DNA of 38,273 nt from Chloroflexota bacterium (GCA_902810745.1 CADDYW010000037.1:1-38273); one strand, 5' to 3'. Counted from the first letter of the stretch, positions 7,943-16,768 are shown. Notes: generated from the letters alone by a model not told the origin. Translations and numbers: made by a program.

Positions 7943-8571
7943 GGCGATCCTCCCAGTATCGGGAGAACCTGCATCCGCAGCTCGTCGAGGCGCGTCCGGG
8001 GCTGCGCGTCGACCAGGCCAGACAGGGTATCGATGACGCATCCTCCTGCTTGGACGTCCTCATCCGCGACGAGCTGCACCGGTGGCTGGTCCGTCGCCGG
8101 AGCGAGGGACGGCCACAGCGCCGCGACAAGATCATGGTCCGTCGGATGAACGCGCACGCGAACGACCGGCAGCGTGGCGGCCGCGGCGAGCGCGGCGCGG
8201 ACGACGTCCACCACCACCTCCGGATGATCGGTGATCTCGCGCTCGACGACACGCCCGGCCACGGCCAGCGCCAGCTCGACCACCTCGGGCTCGAGCGCCA
8301 GAACCGTCGCGCGCACGTCGTGGACGGCGCCGTCGACGAGTTGGCGCAAGCGTTCAATCTGCGCGCGCAGCGCATCTTCGGCCTCCGCTCGTCCCCGCGC
8401 GTAGCCCGCCGCGTAGCCTGCCTCCGCGGCCTCCTTCCGTGCCTGCTCGAGCAGCGCCGCTGGGTCCGGTGGCGCCGGCTCCTCTGACGGCGGGGGCGGC
8501 TCGACCGGGCCAAAGGCGAGGAAGACGGCTGGACGGACTCCCTCCATCCCCCGAACGACCGGACTAGCCAT
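7939..8571 (-). CDS. fliH: Flagellar export regulator FliH
   Basis: FliH holds FliI in check and docks it to the C-ring. The 210-residue protein begins with a Pro/Glu-rich segment. An Ala/Arg/Glu helix follows with the GYAAGYARGRAEAE repeat, a GxxxG series typical of FliH, and then a helical domain around VVELALAVAGRVVEREI. The C-terminal domain, with VRVHPTDHDLV and GGCVIDTLSGLVDA, resembles the FliH/HrpE/V-ATPase E-subunit fold. It overlaps the end of fliG by 8 bases and fliI by 4. Assignment is by motif pattern and gene order. Confidence 0.93.
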   Translation of the reverse strand: MASPVVRGMEGVRPAVFLAFGPVEPPPPSEEPAPPDPAALLEQARKEAAEAGYAAGYARGRAEAEDALRAQIERLRQLVDGAVHDVRATVLALEPEVVELALAVAGRVVEREITDHPEVVVDVVRAALAAAATLPVVRVRVHPTDHDLVAALWPSLAPATDQPPVQLVADEDVQAGGCVIDTLSGLVDAQPRTRLDELRMQVLPILGGSP

Positions 8572-9568
8572 CGGTATCCCCTCCCTCGCGCTCGACGATG
8601 ATCTCTTCCTGCTCCTCGAGGCGGCGCACGACTGCCACGATACGCTGCTGGGCCTCGTGAATCTGGCGGGACCGAATCGGCCCCAGCAGGCTCATCTCCT
8701 CGCGCAGCATCTCCGCCGAGCGCTGCGACAGATTGCGGAAAATCTGCTCCTGCAGCTCGGGCGATGCGTTCTTCAAGGCGGCCGGCAGATCCTTGAGATC
8801 CACCTCGCGCAGAACGCGCTGCAAGGAGCGGTCGTCGAGCAGGCTCAGATCCTCGAAGGTGAACAGGAGACGGCGGACCTCGGTCGCCAGGTCGGCGTCG
8901 TGCTCCTCGAGTGCCTCGAGGATCGCCTTCTCGGTTCCCCGGTCAGCCTGGCTCAGCACCTTCGCCATGAACTCCGCTCCTCCCACGCGGGTGTAATCGG
9001 TGGTGAGCACGCCCCCCATGCGGTGCTGGAGGCTCGCCTCCACCGCGGCGACGACCTCCGGCGCGATCCGGTCCATTCCAGCCAGTCGAATGGCAACGTC
9101 AGCCCCGAGATCCTGGGGGAGCGACTTGAGAATCGTCGCGGCCAGAGGCGGGGGCAGGTGAGCGAGCACCAGTGCGATCGTCTGCGGATTTTCCTCGAGG
9201 AGGAACGTCGTGAGCTGGCCCGGATCGGTGTGACGCAGAAAATCGAAGGGACGGGGTCGGGCCCGCTCGGCCAGTCGGGTGAAGACCTCGCTCGCCCGCT
9301 CTTCGCCCAGCGCCTTGACGAGGAGCTCCCGCGCGTATTCGGCTCCGCCCATTGCCAGGTAATCCTGCGCGGCGGCGAGCTCGTAGAACTCCTCGATCAC
9401 CTGGCTCGTCTGCTCTTCGCCCAGCGAGCCGATCTTCAAAACCTCGAGAACCACCTCCTCCACCTCGGATTGGCTCAGATGGCGCAGCACCTGGGATGAA
9501 CGCTCCGGTCCCAGGGCGATCAGGACAGTCGCGGCCTTTCGCCGCCCGGTCAGGGTCGGAGTACTCAC
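8564..9568 (-). CDS. fliG: Flagellar motor switch protein FliG
   Basis: FliG is the rotor protein that contacts the MotA stator and sits on the FliF MS-ring. The 334-residue length is standard. The N-terminal FliF-binding domain has KAATVLIALGPERSSQVLRH. The middle domain has HPQT-like ENPQTIALVLAHL and DVAIRLAGMDRI. The C-terminal torque domain has FTFEDLSLLDDRSLQRVLRE and DLPAALKNASPELQEQIFRN, with charged residues of the torque helix. It starts at a GTG overlapping the fliF stop. Nothing is missing. Confidence 0.97.
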   Translation of the reverse strand: MSTPTLTGRRKAATVLIALGPERSSQVLRHLSQSEVEEVVLEVLKIGSLGEEQTSQVIEEFYELAAAQDYLAMGGAEYARELLVKALGEERASEVFTRLAERARPRPFDFLRHTDPGQLTTFLLEENPQTIALVLAHLPPPLAATILKSLPQDLGADVAIRLAGMDRIAPEVVAAVEASLQHRMGGVLTTDYTRVGGAEFMAKVLSQADRGTEKAILEALEEHDADLATEVRRLLFTFEDLSLLDDRSLQRVLREVDLKDLPAALKNASPELQEQIFRNLSQRSAEMLREEMSLLGPIRSRQIHEAQQRIVAVVRRLEEQEEIIVEREGGDTDG

Positions 9569-11154
9569 GGTCGGCCTCGCTTATCCTCGGAAACCCACGC
9601 GTGCAAGATCGCCGCGACGAGAGCCGGGTCGCGGTCGGCGATCGACGCGATCTGATCGCGTACGAACGCCCGTCGCAGGTCCTGCGGTGACGCGGGGGTC
9701 GCCGGCTCGGAGATTGGCGCGCTCGCCGGCGCGGCAACGGCGGGTACGGGCATCGTTCGAATTGGTCCCACGACGCGCGGCGACCGTCGCCGGAGCAGCA
9801 ACAGACCCAGCACCAGGATCGCGAGGAGCGGGCCGACGACCAGTGCGGCGGTACGGGCGAGCTCGAACGTCTGCCACTGCTGGCGGAATGACCCGGCGGG
9901 CACCGCCGACGGCGTCCCCGAAAGCTCCTTCAGCGGCACCGGAACGACCGAGACGACGTCTCCGCGCTGCGCGTCGAAGCCGACCGCCCCCTGGACCATC
10001 GTGGTCAGCTTATCAATTGTCGCCGCGTCGGCGACGTTCGAGTCCACGGCAACGGCGACCGAGAGACGCTTCACCGCTCCCGGCGTGCGCTGCGTCTTCT
10101 CCACGGTCCGCGACAGCTCGTAGGTGCGGCTGGCCTCCGTATGCTCGCTGCTCGTTCCCTGCGGTGACGGTGTCGCCTGCTGGTAAGTCGGAACGTTGCT
10201 CGTCACACCGGGCACGCCGCCGACCGTTCCCGCTGACGTCTGGACGTCCCGCACGTCCTGACTCGTTCGCACCAGGGACTGCTGATCGTTCGGGTTATAG
10301 ATCTCGCTGGTCGCCTCGGTGCGGCTCCAGTCCAGCTCGACACTCACCTGAGCGCTGGAATGCCCCGGTCCGACGACGCGATCGAGGAGGGTCTGGATGC
10401 GTGACTGCAGATCCTCCTCGACCGCGTGCTGCGCCGCGTATTGATCGCTCACCGCGCTCGGATCGTCGCCGGTCGCGTCGTCCGGCTTGTGGAGCAACCG
10501 CCCGTTGGTGTCGAGCAGCACGACCCCGGACGGCTTCATTCCTTCGACCGCCCCCACGACCAGGTTGACGATCGCCTGCGCCTGACTCTTGTCGATGGTT
10601 CGGCCCGGCTTCAGACCGATCATCACCGCCGCCGACGGATCGCGCTGCTGGCTGACGAAGACGCTCGGCTGCGGGATCGCCAGGTGGACGCGGGCGGACG
10701 CGACCGAGTCGATCTGCGAGATCGATCGCGCGAGCTCCCCTTCGAGGGCTCGCTGGTAATTTACCTGCTGGACAAAGTCGGAGAGACCGAAGGAAGGCTG
10801 GTTGAAAATTTCGTAGCCAACCTCGCCCCCCTGGAGAAGACCCGCCCCGGCAACGCGAATCCGCGCCTCCTCCACCATGCTGCTTGGCACCCGGATCGTG
10901 CCGTCCGCGTCGAGCTGATACGGGATCTGCAGCTCTCGCAGCTTGTCGACGACTGCGGCCGCGTCCTGCTCTTTCAGCCCGTGGAACGCAGCCTCGTAGG
11001 GGACCTGGCTGCTCAGGAAGGCCCACAGCCCGACCGTGCCGATCACTCCAAAGAAGATGATCACGAGGGCAAGCCGGCGGGTCGGGGGTAGCTGTTCCCA
11101 GGCATCCCGCGCACGGTTCAGCAGCGTGCTACCGGTATCCACGTCAACTACCAC
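9565..11154 (-). CDS. fliF: Flagellar MS-ring protein FliF
   Basis: FliF forms the MS-ring in the cytoplasmic membrane, the base for the rod and C-ring. The 529-residue protein has a first membrane helix around residues 27-48 (LALVIIFFGVIGTVGLWAFL). Ring-building motifs follow, including GLKEQDAAAVVDKL, GEVGYEIFNQPSFG and QRALEGELARSI, with SARVHLAIPQPSVFV behind them. The second helix is at about 432-455, followed by RRR. The cytoplasmic tail ends with VRDQIASIADRDPALVAAIL, the FliG-binding part. The GTG at 11154 was used; it has no strong ribosome-binding site, and a GTG four codons later is possible. It lies directly after fliE. Confidence 0.96.
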   Translation of the reverse strand: MVVDVDTGSTLLNRARDAWEQLPPTRRLALVIIFFGVIGTVGLWAFLSSQVPYEAAFHGLKEQDAAAVVDKLRELQIPYQLDADGTIRVPSSMVEEARIRVAGAGLLQGGEVGYEIFNQPSFGLSDFVQQVNYQRALEGELARSISQIDSVASARVHLAIPQPSVFVSQQRDPSAAVMIGLKPGRTIDKSQAQAIVNLVVGAVEGMKPSGVVLLDTNGRLLHKPDDATGDDPSAVSDQYAAQHAVEEDLQSRIQTLLDRVVGPGHSSAQVSVELDWSRTEATSEIYNPNDQQSLVRTSQDVRDVQTSAGTVGGVPGVTSNVPTYQQATPSPQGTSSEHTEASRTYELSRTVEKTQRTPGAVKRLSVAVAVDSNVADAATIDKLTTMVQGAVGFDAQRGDVVSVVPVPLKELSGTPSAVPAGSFRQQWQTFELARTAALVVGPLLAILVLGLLLLRRRSPRVVGPIRTMPVPAVAAPASAPISEPATPASPQDLRRAFVRDQIASIADRDPALVAAILHAWVSEDKRGRP

Positions 11155-11159
11155 GGCGG

Positions 11160-11447
11160 CTACAGCTGCGTCCGCATGATGTCCTGGTAGGCCTCGATGA
11201 CCTTGTCACGGACCTGCATGGCCAGCTTGAAGCTCAGAGATGTCTGCTCCATGGCAAGAATCGAATCGACTAGGTTGACGGTCTTCCCGGTAGCGAGGTC
11301 GATGGCCTGCGCGTCGGCGGTCTTCTGAAGGTCGCTCAGGCCTTGCACCGCCTTCCCGAGAACTGCCTCGAAGGAGGATCCACTCGGCGCGCGCGCGTTC
11401 AAAGACGTGGATGGGATGCTGATCGGAGCAATCGGTCGAATAATCAC
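11160..11447 (-). CDS. fliE: Flagellar hook-basal body complex protein FliE
   Basis: FliE is the adaptor between the MS-ring and the rod. The C-terminal part is characteristic: VNLVDSILAMEQTSLSFKLA, MQVRDKVIEAYQDIMRTQL. I chose the GTG at 11447 (95 residues) because GGAGG lies five bases upstream and because FliE is normally about 100 residues. The frame stays open up to an ATG at 11654, but that extension is Arg/Pro/Ala-rich without family resemblance and would overlap flgC. fliE is next to fliF as usual, while the flgC gene upstream is 187 bases away. Confidence 0.92.
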   Translation of the reverse strand: MIIRPIAPISIPSTSLNARAPSGSSFEAVLGKAVQGLSDLQKTADAQAIDLATGKTVNLVDSILAMEQTSLSFKLAMQVRDKVIEAYQDIMRTQL

Positions 11448-11634
11448 CAGTGCCTCCAGTGGATTGTCAGAACCGGACCGGCCGGCACGTCGAGCTGGCG
11501 CCGGCTGCTCGACTCGGGCTCGCCCGGATTCTTCACGACGGGGCGCAGCGGCCAGGCTCCACGCGACCCCACGCCCGGGAGTGCTCCGCGCGCGCCCCGA
11601 GTCGGACCAACGTGGCTCAGGCGAACCACCCAGG
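11448..11634. other. flgC-fliE spacer
   Basis: These 187 bases separate flgC from fliE, which usually abut. The fliE frame is open through it but encodes only a low-complexity Arg/Pro/Ser-rich stretch. I see no separate gene or strong hairpin; it may be a rearrangement scar. Confidence 0.4.
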
Positions 11635-12057
11635 CTAGACCCGACCAAGGTCAAGTGTTCGTTGGACGATGTCCTTGGTCGTCTGGATCACCGAAGCGTT
11701 TGCCTCGTAGGCTCGGCTGGCGGCCATCAGGTCCACCATCTCGGTTGCCAGGTCCACGTTTGGGTAGGCAACGAAGCCATTCCGGTCGGCGAGGGGATTG
11801 TTCGGCTCGTGCACCCGTCGCGGAGGACTGGGATCCTGGACGATCGCCGCGACCTCGACGCCGGTGGTCGGCGCGGCCAGTCGTCCCGGTGCCGAGAGCG
11901 TGCGCGGGCGAAAGATCACCATCTCGCGTCGATACGGTCCGCCCTGCGGGGTCGAAGTCGTTTCCAGGTTTGCCAGGTTGCTAGAAATGACGTCCATGCG
12001 TAAGCGTTCGGCAGTCAGGGCCGATCCGGCGGTGTACAGTGGATTCAGGACATCCAC
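11635..12057 (-). CDS. flgC: Flagellar basal-body rod protein FlgC
   Basis: FlgC is a proximal rod subunit. The 140-residue protein, from a GTG at 12057 preceded by GAGGA, begins VDVLNPLYTAGSALTAERLR. It continues with MDVISSNLANLETT, the rod-protein signature. The C-terminal part has NGFVAYPNVDLATEMVDLMA and SRAYEANASVIQTTKDIVQ, diagnostic of FlgC. Length matches the family. An upstream ATG at 12090 would add eleven residues without homology. flgB, its usual neighbour, lies 6 kb downstream. Confidence 0.94.
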   Translation of the reverse strand: MDVLNPLYTAGSALTAERLRMDVISSNLANLETTSTPQGGPYRREMVIFRPRTLSAPGRLAAPTTGVEVAAIVQDPSPPRRVHEPNNPLADRNGFVAYPNVDLATEMVDLMAASRAYEANASVIQTTKDIVQRTLDLGRV

Positions 12058-12183
12058 GGCGCATCCTCGTTCTTGATGTTTACCGCTCACCGAATCCGTG
12101 CGCGGTTCTCACCCACCATGAGGGCAGCGGACGGAACGAACCGATGCGCCGCTCGGGCACGTGGGAGGGTGCGGGAGGCGATC

Positions 12184-12510
12184 TCAGACCTGGTGATCGA
12201 CGAGCCGCGGCGGACGCGATCGCGGCGATGGGCGACGCCCACGGCGGGCAAGCACCTGGAGCTCCTGGTTCGTCTGGGCAATCCGGCGCTCGACCCGGAA
12301 GCGCATCTCGGCATCGGCCGCCGCGATCTTCAGCATGACCTGCCGCCGTGCCTCGCGCTCTTCGGGTGGAGGCGGTCGGAGGAGCGAGATCAGCTTGCCC
12401 CGTTCGCGCAGTAAAGCCTCGGCGTGCCGCAGGTCCGAATCCGGGGACCGGATCAGCTGGAGCAGCGCGTCGGTGATCGCGACAATCTCGTCCAGCGTCG
12501 GATCGTTCAT
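12184..12510 (-). CDS. Small FliT-like protein after fliS
   Basis: The 108-residue product starts at an ATG overlapping the fliS stop as ATGA, so it is translationally coupled. It is predicted helical, with LDEIVAITDALLQLIRSPD and HAEALLRERGKLISLL near the start, a Glu/Arg-rich middle and a basic disordered tail. Size, helical nature and position directly behind fliD-fliS suggest a FliT-type chaperone for the FliD cap. FliT sequences are poorly conserved and I see no decisive motif, so the function is inferred from position. Confidence 0.6.
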   Translation of the reverse strand: MNDPTLDEIVAITDALLQLIRSPDSDLRHAEALLRERGKLISLLRPPPPEEREARRQVMLKIAAADAEMRFRVERRIAQTNQELQVLARRGRRPSPRSRPPRLVDHQV

Positions 12511-12941
12511 CGTCGTCCTCCCCCGCTCGACGCGTCAACGACGAGAGCGGTGCCTGACCCCGCCCGCGCTCCCCATGGTGGGGCCGCGATCGCTCGCCAC
12601 GCCGTCACGAGCTGCTGGAGGTAGCCGAGGATCTGGCGAGCGATCGCCGGGTCTTTGCGGGCATTTGCCGCCACGAGCTGGCGCCAGAAGTAGTCGTACA
12701 GGCCATCTAGCTGCAGGGCGAGCGGCCCGGCGTCGCGATTCAAGGACGCCCGGAGCTGGGTGATGATATCCTGCGCGCGGGTGAGCGAGAGGTGCGCCTG
12801 TTCGACGTCGCCAGCCTCCAGTGCCGGGATCGCTCTCTCCAGGAAACAGATTGCTCCTTCGTATAGCTGAACGACCAGCTGGGGCGGACTGGCGGTCGTG
12901 ACCTGCATTCGACGGTAGGCCTGGGCCGCGTTTGGGATCAT
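12507..12941 (-). CDS. fliS: Flagellin export chaperone FliS
   Basis: FliS binds the C-terminus of flagellin in the cytoplasm and delivers it to the export gate. The 144-residue protein has the family's N-terminal AYRRMQVTTASPPQLVVQLY and then a four-helix layout. Recognisable blocks are EGAICFLERAIPALEAGD, LTRAQDIITQLRASLN and GLYDYFWRQLVAANARKD. The family's L-Y-D-Y and L-R/N patterns are visible. A Gly/Ser/Arg-rich tail ends it. It lies 39 bases after fliD and is coupled to the FliT-like gene. Confidence 0.95.
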   Translation of the reverse strand: MIPNAAQAYRRMQVTTASPPQLVVQLYEGAICFLERAIPALEAGDVEQAHLSLTRAQDIITQLRASLNRDAGPLALQLDGLYDYFWRQLVAANARKDPAIARQILGYLQQLVTAWRAIAAPPWGARAGSGTALVVDASSGGGRR

Positions 12942-12980
12942 CGCCTCGTCTCTCCTTTCTTCCTGACCCTGCCGATCACG

Positions 12981-15413
12981 TCAGCCGAGACTCGCGCCAG
13001 CGCTCGCAGTGCCGCCGGTCATCCCGAGAATCTGCGCGCCAAGCTGATTGCTCTGCATCTGGAGCTGCGCGAGGATCGCCTCGAGCTGCGCGAACTGCTG
13101 CTCCAACCCTTGCTGGCGCGTGTTCAGCAGCTCCTGCAGATCGTCGATCCGGGCGCTGATGTCCTGCTGCTCGTTGCTGATCTCCTGGTTGCGCGCGGCG
13201 AAGAGCCCGTTGATCGGATCGGTGAGCGACTTCAGATAATCATTCAGGGTCACCGCGGCGCCCACCTGGGTCCAGGTGACCGGGATCTGGAACGTGCCCG
13301 GCTGGATCGTGGCCCCCGTGGTCAGGGTGACGCCCGGGATGAGCGACGCGTTCGTGCTGCTCGCGACCAGGACCCCGGAATTCTTGTCCAGGACCCGCCC
13401 GTCGGCGGCATCGAACTCGACGGTCGCGTTCCCCGACGCGTCGACGGTAATGACGTAAGTGCCATTCTGGTGGACGTCTAGCGGCGTGCCGGTCGCGCCG
13501 GTGATGAAGTTTCCGGTGCCACTCGTCTGGGTTACCGCGCTGACCGTCCCCTGCAGGCCGGCGAACAGCGCGACGACCGCGTTCGGATTATTCTGCAACG
13601 CCGTGGTCAGCTTGCTCGTGTCGAGCTGAAGACGGTTGGTCGAGCCCGGCGCGCTGCCGATCGCCCCGGTCGAGATACCAATGCTCGACAGCGTCGCGTA
13701 CCCGGGCGTCCCGCCGAGGACCGGGCTGCTGATCAGTGTCCGCAGCGTATCCTCGATACCCTCGATGCTCGGATCCGCGGTCAGGACGCCGGCCTGGCTC
13801 GGATCCGGATTCGTCGCGGTGAATTTGTCGATGTCGTCGAACAGGTGGTTGACCGCGTTGACGAAGCTTTGCACCGCGTTGATCGTCGTCGTCGTATCCT
13901 GGGAGATGGTGACGGTCACCGGCGTCGTGCTCGCGCGATTCAGGGTGAGGGTAACGCCGGGAACGACGTTGCTGAGCGTGTTGCTCGAGGTCACGATGTC
14001 CTGGCCGTTGTTGACCCCGCTCACGTTGACGATGGCATTCTGGCCGAGCTGCTGGGGCACACTCGTCGTCGGATCGACCAGCAGGTGAAGCGATTGCAGA
14101 AGGTTGCCCGAGACTTCCTCCAGTGAGATCGCGCTGCCACCGGTCTGGCTCGCGCTGAGGGTCAGGCGATCGGTCAAGGGATCGTAGGCGGCGATGACAC
14201 CCGCGCCGGACGCGTTGATCTTGCTGATCACATTGTTGAGCGAGTCGCCCGCGCTCCAGCTCACCTGGACGCCGTTGATCTGGATCATCCCACCGCCGTT
14301 CGCATCGGGCTGCAGCGCCGTCACGAAGTGCTGGGAGCTGAGCGACTGGCTCGGGTTGATCTCGCCAAGCGCGTCCGGGGTCGTGATCGCATCGGTCCCG
14401 TTCTGGTAGGTACCGTTCGTCAGGCCAACCGAGGACGCGTTCGTCCCGGACACGCTCACGCTGATCACCTGCTGCGAGCCCGGGGTGTTCTGGGTGAGCT
14501 GGATCTGGTCGGAGCCGGCGCCGGCGACGGAGGCAGTCACGTCAAGGCCGGCCGCGTTCAGCTGCTGGACGATGTAGGCGGCATTCTGCGCGCCGCTGAA
14601 GGTTCCGTCGCTCTGGCTGATCGCGACAGTCTTGCCGTCGACGGTGATCGTCGCCGATATCGCTCCGGACGCCACCGGGCTTCCGGTCACCGTCGTCGCG
14701 GTGTAGCCGACGACCGCGCCGCTGAGCAGGCCAACCGCCGAGAGGAAGTTGCTGGTATCCGAGCTCGACCCGAGCTGGATCGACTTTCCCGCACTGGAGA
14801 GGAGCCGAATCGCGTTCGGCCGGCCGTAGGCGTCGTTGACGATGCTGGCGGTCACGCCCGCGCCGGCGTTGTTGATCAACGTAATGAGGCTGTCCGGATT
14901 CGACGGGTCGTCGAGCACGGTACTGCTGTCGATCGTGATCTGCTTTCCGTTGATCGTGAACGTCCCCGTGGTGATCGCGGTTCCGAACCCCGCGTTCGCC
15001 AGCGGGACGGTCAGGTCGACGGCTGCCCCGATCGCGGCCGGGGTCGTGCCATCCGGGCTGGTGCTGGTCACCCGGGTCGCGGTGGCAAGCTGCTTCACCG
15101 TCACCTGGAACGAGCCGTTCGCCGCGCCCGAGCCGGCCGTCGCCGTGACGATGGCCGGGCTCCCGCTGGGCGAGTCGGTCGTGGCAATCTTGGCCCCCAC
15201 GTTCGACTGCAGCGTCAGCGCTTGGATCGCCTGCTGAAGGGCGGCTGCATCAGCACTGAGCTGGTTGAGCGCGCTCTGCTGGGAGCCGAGGGTGGCGCTC
15301 TGGCGCTGAAGCTGCGTGATCGGCGCCTGATCCGCGGCCAGCATCGCCTGGATGATGGCGCTGGTGTCCAGCCCGGATACGACGCCGCTGAACTGGATTG
15401 GACTTGTGCTCAC
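12981..15413 (-). CDS. fliD: Flagellar filament cap protein FliD, long form
   Basis: FliD caps the filament tip and folds incoming flagellin. The N-terminus reads FSGVVSGLDTSAIIQAMLAA, the diagnostic FliD start, and the C-terminus is a coiled coil (about residues 730-795) with ISNEQQDISARIDDLQELLN and QQFAQLEAILAQLQMQSNQL. At 810 residues it is much longer than most FliD proteins (about 450-680). The extra length lies in Thr/Ser/Gly/Val-rich middle domains with at least three flagellin-IN-like units, e.g. INGKQITID, ITVDGKTVAIS and INGVQVSWSAGDSL. The start is the GTG at 15413 with GGAGG seven bases upstream. Two strong hairpins separate it from fliC. Confidence 0.94.
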   Translation of the reverse strand: MSTSPIQFSGVVSGLDTSAIIQAMLAADQAPITQLQRQSATLGSQQSALNQLSADAAALQQAIQALTLQSNVGAKIATTDSPSGSPAIVTATAGSGAANGSFQVTVKQLATATRVTSTSPDGTTPAAIGAAVDLTVPLANAGFGTAITTGTFTINGKQITIDSSTVLDDPSNPDSLITLINNAGAGVTASIVNDAYGRPNAIRLLSSAGKSIQLGSSSDTSNFLSAVGLLSGAVVGYTATTVTGSPVASGAISATITVDGKTVAISQSDGTFSGAQNAAYIVQQLNAAGLDVTASVAGAGSDQIQLTQNTPGSQQVISVSVSGTNASSVGLTNGTYQNGTDAITTPDALGEINPSQSLSSQHFVTALQPDANGGGMIQINGVQVSWSAGDSLNNVISKINASGAGVIAAYDPLTDRLTLSASQTGGSAISLEEVSGNLLQSLHLLVDPTTSVPQQLGQNAIVNVSGVNNGQDIVTSSNTLSNVVPGVTLTLNRASTTPVTVTISQDTTTTINAVQSFVNAVNHLFDDIDKFTATNPDPSQAGVLTADPSIEGIEDTLRTLISSPVLGGTPGYATLSSIGISTGAIGSAPGSTNRLQLDTSKLTTALQNNPNAVVALFAGLQGTVSAVTQTSGTGNFITGATGTPLDVHQNGTYVITVDASGNATVEFDAADGRVLDKNSGVLVASSTNASLIPGVTLTTGATIQPGTFQIPVTWTQVGAAVTLNDYLKSLTDPINGLFAARNQEISNEQQDISARIDDLQELLNTRQQGLEQQFAQLEAILAQLQMQSNQLGAQILGMTGGTASAGASLG

Positions 15414-15465
15414 CCTACACCTCCACCGGCGACCGCCCGCTCCCGGGCGCCGGTCCCCATGCCTG

Positions 15466-15499
15466 GGCCCGGAGCCCCTCCACGGAAGGGCCCCGGGCC
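15466..15499 (-). terminator. Second hairpin between fliC and fliD
   Basis: GGCCCGGAGCCCCTCC (15466-15481) pairs with GGAAGGGCCCCGGGCC (15484-15499), a 16-base stem with two mismatches and a very tight loop. On the transcribed strand it lies between the first hairpin and the fliD ribosome-binding site. No T run follows, so it may slow or partly stop transcription or protect fliC mRNA. It could also mask part of the fliD leader. Confidence 0.5.
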
Positions 15500-15516
15500 G
15501 CTGAACGGATCAGATC

Positions 15517-15551
15517 GTCGGGGAGAGCGGACCGGGCGCGCTCTCCCCGAC
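15517..15551 (-). terminator. Perfect 13-bp hairpin directly after fliC
   Basis: GTCGGGGAGAGCG (15517-15529) and CGCTCTCCCCGAC (15539-15551) form a perfect 13-base stem with a 9-base loop, 11 bases after the fliC stop codon. There is no T run behind it. The position suits partial termination or 3'-end protection of an abundant flagellin mRNA ahead of lower fliD expression. Confidence 0.7.
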
Positions 15552-15562
15552 AGACGCCGAGG

Positions 15563-16768
15563 CTACCGCAGCAGGCTCAGGACGACGTTCGGCGCCTGAT
15601 TCGCCTGGGCCAAGACCGCGGCGCCAGCCTGCTGGAGAATCTGCTCCTTCGTGAAGTTGACCATCTCGGCGGCTACGTCGAGGTCCCGGATCCGGCTCTG
15701 CGACGCGGCGAGATTCTGGCTCGTCGTGCTCAGGTTGTTGATCGTGTACTGGAGCCGGTTCTGATAGGCGCCGAAGCTCGCGCGCTGGGCATCCACGTAG
15801 TTGAGCGCACTGTCGGCCGCAGAGATGAGCGCCTGCGCGTTCGCGACAGTCTGACCACCCGAGCTGTTGAACGTGTTGATCGCGAGCTCGAGGCCATTCA
15901 GCGAGCCCGCGGCCGACGCGCTTCCACTCGAGGAGATGTCCAGGTTCGCGAAGCTGACCGACATGTAGTCACTCGCGTTGGCACCGTCCTGGATGTTCGC
16001 ACTGCCCGATCCCGTGGCGGTCGTGATGGTATTCGACGTTCCGGTCAGGCCGGCGATCACGTTCGCCGCGGTCTCGCCTCCGACCGACGAGATCTGCAGG
16101 CTGACGCCGAGCTGGCTGAAGTTGAGCGCTTCCGACTGACCGGCTGCGATATCGTTCACCGTGATCGTCTGGGCGAGGCCGGTCGAGCTGGTCAACGTCA
16201 GCGTACCCGCCGCCGAGGACGAGAAGGTATAGGTAGTGCCGGCGAGTGCCTGGCCGACGTTGATGCTGGTGACCGAGGTGTTGCTCGTGGAATTGACCAC
16301 GAAGCCATTCTGGATCGCACTCGTCCCAGCCAGCGCGGTCTGAAAGCTGCCGTCCAGCAGGTTCTTGCCGTTGAACTTGGTCTGGATCGCGATGGCGTGC
16401 ATCTGCTGGTCGAGCTGCGCCATCTCCGAGCCAATCGCCTGGCGGTCAGAATCGGAGAGTGTATCGTTCGCCGCCTGGACCGCCAGCTCCCGCACCCGCT
16501 GAATCATCGCGGTGATCTGATTCGTCGCGCCGTCGGCCGTCTGGAGCATCGAGATGCCATCCTGGGCGTTCCGGGTCGCCTGATTCAGCCCGTTGACCTG
16601 CGCTCCGAGCTTGTCGCTGATGGCCAGTCCTGCCGCGTCGTCGGCGGCGCTGTTGATTCGCAGGCCGCTCGACAGACGCTGGACGCTCTGGCTGAATGCC
16701 AGCGCGTTGGCCTGGAGGTTGCGCTGAGCCATCATCGCGTCAATGTTGGTTGCAATGTCGAATCCCAT
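15563..16768 (-). CDS. fliC: Flagellin FliC
   Basis: Flagellin is the filament subunit. From the ATG at 16768 the protein has 401 residues, with GGGGTGAGG just upstream as ribosome-binding site. The N-terminal D0/D1 region is canonical: IATNIDAMMAQRNLQANA, SVQRLSSGLRINSAADDAAG, LAISDKL. The C-terminal D1/D0 region is likewise canonical: YNRL-like YQNRLQYTINNLSTTSQNLA, SRIRDLDVAAEMVNFTKEQI, ending VVLSLLR. The Thr/Ser-rich centre (about residues 150-270) is the variable surface-exposed domain. The open frame runs upstream to 16915 but without homology. It is the only flagellin gene in the window and has its own 415-base upstream region. Confidence 0.97.
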   Translation of the reverse strand: MGFDIATNIDAMMAQRNLQANALAFSQSVQRLSSGLRINSAADDAAGLAISDKLGAQVNGLNQATRNAQDGISMLQTADGATNQITAMIQRVRELAVQAANDTLSDSDRQAIGSEMAQLDQQMHAIAIQTKFNGKNLLDGSFQTALAGTSAIQNGFVVNSTSNTSVTSINVGQALAGTTYTFSSSAAGTLTLTSSTGLAQTITVNDIAAGQSEALNFSQLGVSLQISSVGGETAANVIAGLTGTSNTITTATGSGSANIQDGANASDYMSVSFANLDISSSGSASAAGSLNGLELAINTFNSSGGQTVANAQALISAADSALNYVDAQRASFGAYQNRLQYTINNLSTTSQNLAASQSRIRDLDVAAEMVNFTKEQILQQAGAAVLAQANQAPNVVLSLLR

